A stretch of DNA of 64,000 nucleotides from assembly GCA_902729315.2 (NCBI GenBank), contig LR746267.1, positions 3,165,886-3,229,885 on the forward strand, written 5' to 3'. Below are positions 32,801 to 46,900 of this stretch, in pieces (position 1 is the stretch's first letter; every line of letters starts with the position of its first letter). A program made the position numbers and the translations under genes. This DNA comes from Spirodela intermedia (lineage: Eukaryota > Streptophyta > Magnoliopsida > Alismatales > Araceae). Below the pieces are notes generated by a model that did not search any database, was not told the origin of the DNA, and worked only from the letters and a program-made list of their open reading frames with translations.

Positions 32801-35326
32801 TGATTTTCTGAAACTTTGCTGATTTTCTGAATTATGATTTTTCCTTGCTACCTATAGTCTTTATTCTAATATTTATTTGAATTATAGAAGTTTATGTCAA
32901 GTATGCACACATCTACAACACTCTGAAAATTGAATTTAGTTCCACAATTGCTAAAATGTACAATAGGGGAAGAGTTTCAGTGTGAAATTGTGCTCATAAA
33001 ATACATAAGAGTAATTTTTTAAAATTTAAATATGTATTTCCTAACTTGTCTCTTAAGTTAATTTATATTATGTTTTTATTCTATCCAAGGTGCCTAGTCA
33101 TGCTGAAAAAATATATGTCTTTGTTTTAGCTGGTGACTGTTCTAGATTCACTTCTATTCACTTAGGTTTACAAGGATCTATTTTGTCAATTTTTCGAAAA
33201 AATCTTCATCAAAGAAGATATTAAGATAGAAGAATTTGAGAATGCCAAATAGGTTGAAAATTTTAATGGTAAAGGAATTAACCACGTTTTTTTCTTGTCC
33301 TGAAAGACCACAAGATAATATAAATAAATAATAGAACATTGGTAGATACCTCAAGGACAGTGTGAGCAAAAAACAGTCTTCCTAATTATAGAAGTAGTGA
33401 ATGTCGCCTGTTAAATATTCAATACGACTTTGATTAGATGAATGATCATGAAGACTTTATGTGAATCGTAACAGATAGAACGTCAAATCCTCTATTCAAA
33501 TGATTTTTTGCTAAAACCGTTTGAATGACAACGTTATGGTTTGATCAAGCTTTGAAAAAAATGAAAAACTTGATGCAAAGACTCATGAAGAGATCTTCCT
33601 AGTTTATTTTGATCATTAAAAGGCTCATAGAGTTTACAATAATATAAATGGTTTTAGAGGGATTCATTTTCACATTATATAGTAAGAAAAATGCAATTGA
33701 TAGATTTCAAGAAGAAGTTTGGAGGATTTACTAGAAGCTGATGCTCTAGATATTTTGTGAATGAGATGGGAAATTCTCAAAATTAGACAAAAACTCAGAA
33801 GTTGAGAAGTTACGAAATGATAGCTAATTTATGAAGGACCATTTGAAAGAGCATCTTTTGAGAAACATTGATGAGGTAATAAGCATTGGATCATTGATGA
33901 GACCTGATAATCTTGTAGTAGCATATGAATTTATAATATGACCCAAATATGTTGAGTAAACATTAATCAATTGAAAATTTGAAATTAGGTATGCATGGAT
34001 AGCTTGATCAACTTCAATACAATGATGCTTAGTTCAGGGAACTAGACCCATCACTTTTATTAGTTACACAAAGAAAAAATTCTCAAAAATAAATTTAACA
34101 AAAAAGGCTTTGATGAAAGAAACAAAGAAACACTTTTTAATCAAGGGTACACCAAATGAGGCATTTATTACAATGAAACTATTGACCAATTGTGAGATTA
34201 TGAGATTATGCTTTTATTTATTACCTATGCCAACATTATTAACATTTTCAAATAAACATGAAAAGTCTAGTTTAAAATGACATTATTAAAGAAGAAGTTT
34301 TTGAGTATCAACCTTATATCAAAGCAAAAATTTATGGGTTTATGGGTTTACATCAAAGCAAGGGATGGCTCTTTATGTTTAAATCAATCTAGAAAAGCTT
34401 AGTATGACTTCCCTTTGTTTTAATGATATTGCAATTGGTTTGATCAATGAGAAATAATGCATTATACTTTTGAATTTTACAAAAACAAAATGTAAAATTA
34501 GTATGATGGGAGATCTCTTTTATTTCTGAATTTGAAAATCGAGCACCAAAATGATAGAATATTTGTCTAAATCGAAGTACACCAATAAACTAAAACACTA
34601 AATGAACTTTAGATAGGAATGCAAACCTGTTGAGCAATAGTCAGCTCATCACTACACTTAAGAGCCTATTGATGTACTATCCTTTTTAGCATTTATCTTT
34701 GCTCCCATTTTCAAAGTAATATAAATGAATGTTATTTGATAGTTGTGAAATACATTTTATTTTATTATATTAAATAACTTAATTTAAAATTTTGTATTGC
34801 AAAAAAAAGAATTAAAGCCATTTGAATATCATGAATATCACTTTGATCATGATAGACTTTACAAGACAATCACTAGTAGTTATTTATTTTTTTGGGAAAA
34901 GATGTCTCATATCTTGGTTTTCTAAGAAGGAAAAACTTTTTAATACATATTGGAAAAACTTTAGATAGGAAAAGTTGTGATCAAAAGTATGTTTAGGCAA
35001 AGCCATATTTTGAGTTTAGGTCAATGACTCACTACATATTGGTTTCATTGTAGGCTAAATTATATATCAAGATGGGTGAATAGGCTTAATATTTAATTTT
35101 ATTATTTTTGAGTGATTACAAATAGTTTCTATCAATTTACAGCATTTCTAGTTGACACAAAATTTCCTAGGTTGGCAGAAAAAGTATTGGGTCAAAGAGA
35201 TTATGAGGAGGACATAGTGGGTCAATATATTGACTAGTTGGATGGGTTACCACATTAATTGGCCTAACTAGTTCAATAAACTGAATCAACACAAGAGGCA
35301 ACATACTAAATTTTGGTAAATGTTGC

Positions 35327-35350
35327 ATATATATATATATATATATATAT
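35327..35350. repeat. (AT)n microsatellite
   Basis: Twelve AT units in AT-rich intergenic DNA. It is the only long AT dinucleotide run noticed in the window. Confidence 0.95.
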
Positions 35351-37395
35351 TTGTAGTGGTTCAGTTTTTCTCTAGATGTCCTATGTCCAAGGATCTATAC
35401 CCATACTTTTTACTATTCTAGTTTAGCGATAAATATAATTGAACTTTATGATACTAATAAAGTTCTCATACAATTGATTTCGTGTATCTTTTACCCCCCA
35501 CATTAAACATGAAAGTACTACCTTGCTTTCTACCCTTGTTATATACACTCCCCTTGAGTGTTTTCATGTAAGAAACAAAGTTCAATGAACTTATATGATG
35601 TTATGATACTAAAATGATAGTTTTTTCATTTGTGGTGATAATTTGAGAGTTTTAAGAAGTTTGGGGGCACAAGAAAATTATAATAAATTTTAAAAGTGGG
35701 TTTCAAGATGTGTAGAATGACATGATTCATTATTGAGGCACCATTTAAAAGCTCTTTTAAAAGACTATTTATGTAATCGTTGAAGATCAAATCTTTGAGA
35801 TATGATCAGTCAAAAATTGTATGAATCGATATGTGAGTCGACCCACTATTATACAACATAGTCAGATTGCTATTAAGCTAACAATTCAACTAGATTTCAA
35901 TTAAGTCAACGTGTTAACATATCAAACAGATTTGATAACATATCTTTGATATTCTGATCGATTATGATGCATCATTCTTGTTACAGATTTTCTACCATAT
36001 GTCAAATTTTCTTCCATGTCATGTATCAAATCATGTAGATAAAATCTCATTTTTCTTTCTCTTAGTTATGCTGACCTTTTGGTAGACACACCCTTTTGCC
36101 AATCACTACATCTATCTTTCCTTAGGTCAAAAAATATTTTAGTGAGTTGACGCATAAGTGAACACACTTTCTCATTCCTCTTATTTTTCTTATAAAGAAT
36201 TTTCTTTCTCTTTTTCTCTGATTTGATTTATATTGATGCATATATATGTCTTCACATATTTTTTCTTCATACGAGGCTTAAAAAATATATTTATGCAAAA
36301 ACCAAAACTAGATATGATGTTTCAGATCTTAATTGTTGGGTTAATGTATGCAAATATATTTTAGAATAATTTTTATTTTATCTTTATATGATTAATTATT
36401 AACATCAAAATCATAATGCCCAATAGTACACAATGACTGGTTCATTAGACCAACTAGATCAGTGATTTTGTAGTTGACTAGGTAGAGTTATGAATATAAT
36501 AGTGGAAGGACAAGTTGACACCTTATTGCTCAACATTAGAGGAGTAGAGTCAATGAGGAGTTAAATCACTAGAAAAACCTTTGAACTCTTCTCCTAGTTG
36601 CATGAGAATAATAGATTATATAGTCTTTATTTTTATGCTAACTTATGTGAATTAACTATGTGAACTTTATAACACAAAAGAAATATTTTAGAAGCCAAAT
36701 ATAGCTGAAAAAATAAAGCTAATAAGACAAGAATCGATCCATCAAAGTTGCAAACTAAAAATTATTGACAATAAATGATCATGTGTATGTGTCACTAAGA
36801 TGAAAACTGTTCACCCCTTCAGGTCAACCCCTTCCATCTTGTATAATCACATGGAAGCAAGATACATGGTGGAAAGCATAGAGGTTGACTTGATCTTGTA
36901 CTTGGTGTAATTTATTTTAATTTATGCTTAGTAAGTTTCCAGTTATGTAAACTTAATCTATCATGGAAATTTTTGTCACTACAAAGCATAGTTGTCTCTA
37001 GTTAATAGTCAACCCACCATAATACACAAAGGCATGAGGAGTTGACTCCATTAGAGATTAGCCTAAAACCAGAAAAATGATGTGGTCTTACTTGATTTTC
37101 TATTACACCAGTTTTTACTTCTGAACCATTTTTTTAGAGTGATATAATTCATCCCCCTAACATGTTCCTAATTTGTGTTTGTATGCCTATGCTTCCAAGA
37201 ATTATGATAAATAATTTTTATTCTAAGGCTTAGTTTTGATGTCCAAGTCAATGACTAATTGGGCTGCATCTAGTGACCTTATCTCGTTGACATGTCTATT
37301 TTTTACCTCATCTCTTCATAGGTGGCCGTAAGTCAACCATTGGTTAGAAGACCTGAACTAGAGGCTTACTACTAAAAAGTCGTGGGGGTCTAAGT

Positions 37396-37769
37396 TGGGC
37401 CCCGCCTGGCCCATTTTGGTGCCCTTCTATGGCTCTGGGTTTTCTGGCCCAAAGCAGAAGATGAGCCGGACTTATTATTGCCCACAGTGGCTCACCGGCA
37501 CCATAATCTTATGAATCGAAAGTAGATTAATATAAACGGGTGGTGATCTGGTCCGTCCGTTAAGGTCTGGGCCGCCCAGATCTGTCCTAACGGATGCTGC
37601 TCCTGCTATTGTGCGCCGGCATTCGAATGCCAACCGGAAACGATCAGCGTGTTCTCAACCGTCCGATTAGTGTCTCTTCAATCTGGCGAATCCACAATAA
37701 GTTTGGCCACATCTCTATCATCGTATGATAAATCCCGGATCTGCTTTAATTCCCTCGCCACGTACCCCA

Positions 37770-37801
<32 letters not shown>
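37396..37801 (+). promoter_or_regulatory. promoter and 5' UTR region of the PDIL5-4-like gene: site II-like motifs and (CT)n tract
   Basis: TGGGCC/GGCCCA hexamers occur at 37396, 37408, 37446 and 37568, about 370-545 bp before the ATG. A perfect (CT)15 tract follows at 37772-37801, about 140 bp before the ATG on the sense strand. Composition shifts from AT-rich to GC-rich at about 37.38 kb. TGGGCC motifs are bound by TCP factors in plant housekeeping promoters, and CT-rich tracts (Y patches) mark plant core promoters and 5' UTRs. Their role here is inferred. Confidence 0.55.
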
Positions 37802-37804
<3 letters not shown>

Positions 37805-37940
37805 CCATATCTTTCGAGTGTCTCTCGGTCGGTCGCTGTCGTCAGTGAGGATCCCCTGAAAAACTCTCCCAGATCGGAGCAGTGGAGATTTCCGGATCAC
37901 GCTTCTTACCGGGCTTCCAGTGTAGTGTTGCTCATCGGCC

Positions 37941-40900
37941 ATGATTTCCACCAGCAAACTCAAGTCCGTCGATTTCTACAGGTCGGAATCTCTGTCTCCA
38001 TCGTCTGCACCGGCTTGGTATCTCTCTCTGTTTTTACTATCTCCGGGTGGACGGCTGCTTTGACTGGGCGATAGGGACTTCTGGATCCGGTGTTATCGTG
38101 CATTGCGTATTTTTCGATTTCAGTTCTATGGACTTATTTGTGACTGCTCAGTGTAGTGAGCTCCCGTTTAGCATGTGCTCGTTTTCTTTTCTTCTTTTTG
38201 TTTGTTGGTTCAATCTGCGGCCCGGGGGAGAAACTAGTAGATGGGTGCCATCCCTTCAGTTTGGGTCCTTGACTTAACCAGTCAATTGGCGTCCTGCGTA
38301 GAGGCGGCTTTATGGATGACATTATAACGATGCCTTGCTTTCGTGCTCTGTTTCCTGAAAGTCTCCTTTCTATCTGGTAGCCGTCCATTTGGTTCGCTTG
38401 CCAATGCTGAGTTTGTAGAAACCAGAGACGCAGATGATATCGTTTAAAGCAATTGCTCGTTTTTTGGACACTTCACACTTTTGATCCGATGTTTCTTTAG
38501 GATTTTTGACTTAAGCGTGTATATGACAGGAAAGACATCAACAATAAGTTCACTAACTTGCCTGGTGCTTGTGATGCGAACTTTTCTGGAAATCACTACG
38601 TTCTAACTGTCCCATGAGTGTTCCAATCATACTATGTCGTATTTATTAGTAGATGGTAGTATATATTCATCAAACGTGATGATAATTAAATGGTTCCACA
38701 TGGACAACACATAATGGCAATTACCCACAAGCAACGGTGAAATAAAGCGATAAAACCCAACACAGGAAATAAATAGACAAGATTTATGTGGACAACTCAT
38801 GAAGAAAAACCATGGTAGAAGAGTGATATTTAGCAGCATAGATCATGATACTGATTACATCAACCCTTCCCCATCTTTCACAAGGAAAAACGTCCCCTAC
38901 AACTGATGTCTGCCTTCTTTCCATACTTTGATCTCTAAATTGGGATTAGGCTTTATACATTTTTCTCAAAGACTGAACTACACCCACTTATCAGGGAATT
39001 ATCATTAATGGCTTGTTCTTCGGGCATTGCTCCAAAACCTACATCTAGACTGGCCATGGCACCCATGCCATTACCATGTTTCAGCAAGAATTCAAGGCAC
39101 ATGTACAACATACCTAAAGATCATGGGTTTCTTGGCGCCCTGCTTTCTTTTGTTAGCTGAATACCATTTTGTTTTCATCGTCATTAGTTTTTATGACAGT
39201 CACAGTGTAGCCATATGGAATTAGATCAATTGAGACGACATTTTGCATCATGAAACAAGTGTCTTCTAGTAAAAAGCAAAGACCTGTCAGCAGAATAAAT
39301 CATATGGCATTTACTTGACAAACGACCACTGGTTCTACCTGGAAACAAGTAGGCTCATATTTCCTATCAAAATAGTGTTTGAATGCATTACAAGTTGGAC
39401 TTTGTTTTTGGGTTACTTTCATAAGAAGGTCGTGATCCTGGTTCCAAATATTGCCACCCTCTAGTATTCCTTCAACTGCACTCTACAACCACCACTGCTG
39501 ATACTAGCCATGATGATTTTTTGGTGAGTGACTTCCAACTACCAGTTCCAATTCGTGATGCTTTTGGGACGAAGTTAAATCTTATTTTCATTCATATCTG
39601 TAAAGTACCTTTTAAACTTTAGAAATCATTATACTCCTTCTCTATCATAAAGTTGGTCGATTGTATTTTACTTTTTCGTTGTTATCTGATGTCAGAAATT
39701 CAATAGATGCCAAAATGTGTGTATACCACTCTTATCATCATAGAATGCCAAACTTCTTCCAGTCTTCCAATGGTACTTTGATGACATTTTGTGAATATCC
39801 ATCACCTTAGATATATTTCCCTATTGGAATGGAGTAGACAAAGATTAGTTGAGGTGAGTAAACCTTTGTAATCTTTTCGCAGAGAGCTTCTTCCTATTGT
39901 CCTGTATCTACTACCATTTTGCCATAAGTAGTTTGTTACATATATCAATCTTCAGAAAGTGGCAACATTTGGGCAAAACATACTGTTGAAGGCTGGCCCC
40001 AGTATTTGGCAAAATAATGTTTCTCTGAATATTTTTTTTACGGAATCGTTTCATTAGCTACTCGTTGTCATTTCGCTCAAGATTATTGTCAATATTTTTC
40101 GAGCAATGTTGCTTATGACCTCTATTATTGTCTTCTTAATTGCTTCTGGATACTGATATATCTTCCCTTTCTTTTTTCTACACAGGAAAATTCCTAGAGA
40201 TTTAACGGAGGCATCACTTTCAGGAGCTGGTCTCTCTATAGTAGCAGCACTTTCCATAATGTTCTTGTTTGGAATGGTAACATTATGCTCATAGTTGTTG
40301 TATGTAAACTGGCTTAATGCTTTTTATTAGAAGCAATGCATCGAAACCCCATCTTTTCTGTATTTTTGGCCATTTTACATGCAATGTAACTCTTTTCCCA
40401 GCAGTGATCTTCACACTAGTGTTAGTCAATGTTACTTCTTATATTTCGTGGTTATTGGTAAGTCTTAATTTCTATTATCCCTAGAGAAGTTCATTAGTTT
40501 CTTCTTTATCAGGAGTTGAACGACTATTTGACAGTGAGCACAACTACATCCATTGTTGTTGACAAGAGTAGAGATGGAGAATTCATGCGCATTGATTTTA
40601 ATATAAGGTAAGGGTTTCCTGTTTTTCATGTTATTTCTGTAACGTTTTTCTCTCATGTTTGGAAAATTAGGTTCCCAACTCACTTGTTTTATATGCTTCA
40701 AATGTAATGAGCTGGAAATCTGAAACAAAGTTTGACTAGTGGAGAAACTTGCGGTTTCTTTCTTTCCTAAATTAAGCCAATGAGATTCTCTTCCTATTTC
40801 CTTTTTGATCTTATGCAGGAATCCTTAATTCGGGTTGGAAAGCGTCTGAGATTCCCAGACTTTTTGAGACAGATTATCAGTTTGAACCTCTGACAAATGC

Positions 40901-43900
40901 ATTTACAGTGGTTGACAAAAACTTGTTTTGAAACTACTAATGATACTAGTGCTATTAATCTAAAGATCCGTTTCGAATGATTAATTACAATAAAACTTAT
41001 TGGATTTGTGAATTTTCCATCAAGGAATTGGACATCTCACTGTTTAGCAATAAAAATGGGCTTCAAGATTTGGAGCTAGATTGTTTATTAATTTTAGCTA
41101 ACCAAGCCCTAAAAGTAGTGGTAAGGCTAGATTTATATAAAACTTCCTGCCAATTTTAGTAACTTACTATACTTCAGTTTTGAGTAAATGAGAGTGAAGG
41201 AACCTATAGAAGTAATTGCGTTTGATCCTAAATATTATGATGATGTTTTATGAGGGTATGTTGTTTGTGGATGCTTTTCTTCAGTTGGGGGTATGATGTT
41301 TTACTAACTTCCTGCCAATTTAAGTAACTTACTATACTTCAGTTGATCGAATAATTTCTGTCACTAGTTACACATGTTACCAGGGCAACTTAGCTTATTT
41401 TGCAAGTTTGACTGCGTTGTTGATATTTTTTGTGTATCTGAATTTCTTATAGGTTTTACTTATTTTGGTATTTTGTCCAATCTTATGTAGCTTTCCTGCG
41501 CTTTCATGTGAGTTCGCATCTGTTGACGTGAGCGATATTCTGGGAACAGTAAGTTTTCTTTCTTCTTTCATCTCTATTGTTCTACTCAAAAGTTAAGAAA
41601 ATTGGGTTTATTTTTTCAAGTTCTTTCATTATTCGTTTTATAACTAGAACTATTTTGTTAACCCATCTTGTTTTTTCTTTTGAAATCTTTAAAAACCATT
41701 TTCTCGTTTTTTTAGAAACTCTTAGAACTACAAGGTGTTATTGGTCTTCTCTAGGAAGGTGTTTTATTTTATGTTACATATACGCTTACCTAGTGAGGAT
41801 TTATTGGTGTTGACTTTTTGTAGATTCCTCATATTCTAGTATGATATTTGAGCTGTACGCTTTTATATGGCGTTTTGTCAAGACTTCATTCCTAGTCCCA
41901 TTTATTATCCCTTACAAATATGGATCAATCACATCTTTAACTGTCAGTTTTTTCTCAAGTTACAAGATTGCAGCTTGTTTGCATATTCAGTCGTCTTTGT
42001 GTTTGAGGAACAATGCCTAGGTGACAAGGTGATCCAGATGCCCAAGTCATAAGAACCACCTAGATTAGCAACAGGAACACCCAAGTCATAATGTTCTTAT
42101 TGCCATATGACGTGATGCGTATGTTTATCTCGCATGATAGAAGTTGTGTCCTGCAATGTGAACAGCGCATCCTTTCATTTAAAATATTTAATAAAGACAT
42201 TATTTTATTTAATATAATAGTTATTGAGTGTTTATATGATTTTTTATAGTTCATAACTTATCAATTTTAAAATTAGCTGATGTTTCACATCTTTCCTATT
42301 TAATGGAATAGCATTTATTTTTTCATTTTAAAGAGACAATACCCAGTCACCTAGGCATGAGGTGGTATATAGCACCTTATTGCTATAAAAGCCTTGAAGG
42401 GTACCAATTTGTTTTTGGTGAGTTCTAGTCGGAATTCGTGGATGTGGTTTGGATGTTTAATTCTAGTGAGTTCAGGATTTGAAAGCGGGCCTTGACATCC
42501 TTTTAAGGCCTCTAACCATTGGCTATGGTAACGTGTTGTCTTTTGTTGATACTACCCTGCCATCTTTTAGTGATGACTGTTTTCTTGTTTGTGAATGCGA
42601 TTAGTGGATAATGGGCAATGTGCTTGTTGATACTACACTGCCATTTTTTATGATGCACTGGTGTCTTGCATTGCTTACCAGAGTGCACACATCATCTTAG
42701 CATGTTTATGACAATGTTCTGGTGGCTTGCATGGAAGCCCTTGTCTTGTTAAAACGAGATAAATTAATGATCTGATTCTTTCATCTATGCACTTTCCATT
42801 TTTTTTCCTATTTCAGTCATGGTCTTTTATGTCTGTTCTCTTATCTCGACACAAGAATTAGGTACATAACACCTGTTCATCTTCTACGTGCAGAATCGGT
42901 TAAACATAACAAAAACCATTCGCAAGTTTTCAATTGATCCCAATTTGAAACCAACTGGGTCAGAGTTCCATGCTGGACCAATTCCCATTTTGAATAACCA
43001 TGGTGATGAGATTGAAGAAGAATATGGTGAAGACTCAGTCAGGCTAACTGGACGCACTTTTGATCATTATTCACATCAGTAAGCCGCCATAGCCATGCTC
43101 ATATTTGTGCTCTATCATGCTTTCGGTGTTATGTTTATGAGCTGTGTTTAGTGATGGTTATATTATCCAGTATTATTGTGGATTATGTGGATCGCCTCAT
43201 AGAAGAAACTTCTCATAGTATATGGGATCAGTGGAAAAACCATGGTAAAGCTAGAACACTACCATTCTTTAGTCTCTAGTCTTGCCCTACAGCATATGGA
43301 TCTAACTGAATAGATGTCATTCACCCACGCTCCCCCCCTGAAAAAAAATCTCATTCATCTTTGGGGGCCTACTTGGTACTTGATGGAACTCTTGATTGGT
43401 CAAAATATTTAATAATACCTCATCTGATAGGAGGTAATGGCGGCTGGACTTCAGCTTTCACACTTCTGCTACTACCTTTTGAGATTTTCCGTTGATGATC
43501 ATACTCCACCATGCATCCCTTGCCTACACTGCTATTTGACCGATAGGATCTGTTAAGGTCTCCAAAGAGATAAGGCCCACTCCGCCTGCTATGTTGCTTT
43601 GACAAACTTTCTTTCTATTAATATCCCTTGCTCTTTCGTCATCCTTTTCTTGAGAGAAATGAAAATTGAATACTTAATATTCTATTTCTCCTCATTTTTG
43701 GCGTTTTGAAGATGAAGAGCTGGTATAGAATCTGTTTGTGGTTTAGCATCTGTAGATTTTTCTTATTTTGAATGTCTGGCCTCTCAAGATTTCCTATTGA
43801 ATAATACAGAACTTGATCCACATGGAGATGGTGAGAAGACTGGCCTTAGAAAAGATATTTCTTTAACTGTGAGAACTTTCTATGGATATAGAACATATGA

Positions 43901-46900
43901 AACTTATGCCGTCCACATGAAAGATTGTAACATCATTTTAAGAGGCTTTGGTAACATTTTTCATGGTAAGCCTTCAAATGAGGCATGATAGAAGGAGAGA
44001 CGGAGAAAATTTCGCTTAACTATAGCTGGAATTGTCCATAGTTGCAACAAATGTGAGGAAGAGGCTGATATGGCATGGAGATGGGAATACAACGGATTCT
44101 TGTATTAATTTGTAGAGTGCAGAAAATTACTATGGATGATATTCATGATTCAATGGAAAATTGCACATGATAGAACGAGACAAGAGAAATCCTCGAGAAA
44201 TTCAATCAAGCTAAATGGATAAGCGTATTTTCTGTAGCTTCTCAGCATAAACCTTTGGCCTCTTCTATATATTAAGTTATTCAACGGATATTGATATGAG
44301 TGGTTATGTCTCTATGCTTCCAATGGGAAAATATCAACGCTGCAATAAAAATGTTGCTGTGCTACACCTGTAGACTTGTTGACTCCAAAAAAAAGAAACT
44401 GAATACTGATTTCATAGAAGGAATGGATGTAGATCTCATGAGATCTGAGCTTCTCAATATCCTTAGTACACCAGTCAAGATTGTGGACTGTTTCAATGGC
44501 TGGCATAGCAAATTCATACGGCTTACCCATGACACTGAGAATCAGATTAACTTTTCAGGATTCCCTACGTCAGTACTTATTCCTTTTCAGCACACTCTAT
44601 CAGCTTCATGAAATAGTTCAGGAATTTAGCTTTTCTTAGATAACTTAACTAATTATATTTATATAATTATTGTTCTTGTTTTTTCTCCGTTTATTACCCT
44701 CAGTCCACCGATCTCGCAGATCTGATCCCACTCTGGAGCGAATTAGCCAAGCCTAACGAACCAATCAGTCTTTTCTAGGTCTGGTGTAACCTACACGGAA
44801 AGTGGATAGTGGGATTTGATTTCTTATCCTTTATCTCTCTAGGCTATTTGGACAGGGAGGAACGGGCATAATGTGAGAAGGGATAACTTCTCAGCCATTT
44901 GTGCTTTCAATTGGGTATGTGAGTAGTTCATAGAGTTATGGAGTCTTTTCTATAATGAAAAAGGTGATAAGTTTATAATCTGGTGTATTCAGCTTCTAGT
45001 ATGGTCTACATCTTGATGTGAGAAGTATGGGTGTCTGGGAGTTTATGGAAAACACAGCGTACATCTACTTTCCAAATTCTCCTTATATTTGTTTCTCTTA
45101 ACCATAGATGCCTGGAAAGTGAGGTGCTGGTGTGTAAGCAATGTGCAATATACCCCCAGGTTTATCAATAATGATTGAGTTTCCTCACTGACAAAAGAAA
45201 AATTTGTGTGAATTTGGAATACCTTAACGGTATCACGAACATCTTTTGTTTCGTTTTTCTTTTGCATGAAATGTGAAGGAAAATCAGTTGGTTTTAATAG
45301 TTGCTGCTTATCTCACCGTGGTCTTGATAAAATGTAATAGATCTTTTCCTATGTTCAGTTGGATATAATTTGTATTTAATGGTTAAAATTGCATGTTCTG
45401 ATATAATATAATGGATAATGTTTTGCGAGCTATCCATCACTTAGACTCTAGTTAGACCCTGCTCCGTTTTTGCGAATAAATGTGTCCTAAATCTCTGAGG
45501 ACGTGTTAATGGGCGGTAATAATGAGTTTATCTGGTGGCCTTTGCTTCATTGAAGATGTGATGAATTTATTATTGAATTTTTATGAGGATGATCGGCATT
45601 TTTAGTTGGCCATGAACTCTGGGAAGTTCAGACATCTGCAAGAGCTGCTCAGTTTTTGCTGGGCAGTACTGGTTTCATAGGCTCCACAATGACTAGGATA
45701 GTGGCAACCATAGTGACGTCACTGGGAACTGTGCTCTGTGATAGTATGGTCGTAGATCTAGATCTCCATTGTTTTCTATAATCATTAACTTTTCACGTAC
45801 ATCATCACAGATATGGGCTGCAGTCTGTATTTGACCACAAACATGGAACAGGTTTTCCATTTTTGTAAACATCTTGCATGTGATTCCTTACGATATGAAT
45901 AATGATATTCAAGTATGTTAAATCATGGTCTATGAACGCTGGCATCCTTAAAAGATCGTTTTCTTAAGTGATTTAATCAATTTTCCATCTTAATCTCTTA
46001 AAAATTTTCGAGCACAGTTGGAAATGTATGCTTTTCCATCGAAAAAGGCATTATATATTGAAAGCTTCTGTTATACCACTTTCGTTGTTATAAATAGCAT
46101 TATATTATTCTGCTAATCGACTGAGATACTTTTGCAGGCATGCAATATTGGTTGTAAACTTTTATGCACCTTGGTGCTATTGGAGCAACCGCTTGGTAAC
46201 TAGTGCTCATTTTTTCATCTCTTGTTTATTATAAAATGTTTCATCATGACAGATTAGACTTTTTAGTCTGCATATTATCTTGCCAAGGAAACTTCTAACA
46301 GTTTGAGCAATTTGTCATCTAGAAATTTGACAATAAAATTGCTTGTTCTCTGTTGATACTTATTCTAATGGCTGGTTTGTCTGTGAATAGTTTGCCTGAA
46401 AAGGATGTTTTATTTTCGTCAGGCAAAAATAATAAACTCTCCTGTGGGTTTCGTGCCAGTGCTATCTAAAGCATTCCTTTGGGGAAATGTTTTTATCTGC
46501 TGAATCAGCATATTTGAGAGTAGAAAGGATGATCTGGGAAAATAACATAGACGTAAAAAGTGAAATTTAAAGTAAGATATATTTTGCATAGTCATGATTG
46601 TTTTGATCTTCTCCTTCCTGCTCCACAAGTGACTTTTGAGGATGCAGTTTCCATGGCATAGGTTGGTGGGTGATGATGAGTAGTGACGGATGGTTGGGAG
46701 GGATGTCAGGGAGTGGGCCAGGATGGGCCTGGGCTTGTTGATCCATGTTATCAGGGGGTTATTGATCTGATTTTTCAAATCGTGAAGTTTTCTCGATTGG
46801 CTGCAGAGACTGATTTGCAGGTTGGTCCCTTAGATGACGAAAAAATGTATCCGAAAATTCATTTTGAGAGAAAATCTTTGCTTGCCTACTCAATGTTAAT

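Larger units (their letters stand above)
28359..37390. other. AT-rich intergenic region, no gene recognised
   Basis: About 9 kb of AT-rich sequence full of stops in all frames. I found no exon chain, RNA gene or intact mobile element. It contains a degenerate ~175-bp duplication (29.5-29.86 kb) and an (AT)n run. Decayed transposons are likely but cannot be named. Confidence 0.5.

Noticed and set aside
43797..43988. An exon-like frame in PDI intron 5 with HGD...RTF spacing resembling PDI exon 5, suggesting a duplicated exon
   Set aside because: The nucleotide match is poor, the residues shared are few, no matching splice sites fit the phase, and the protein is complete without it.
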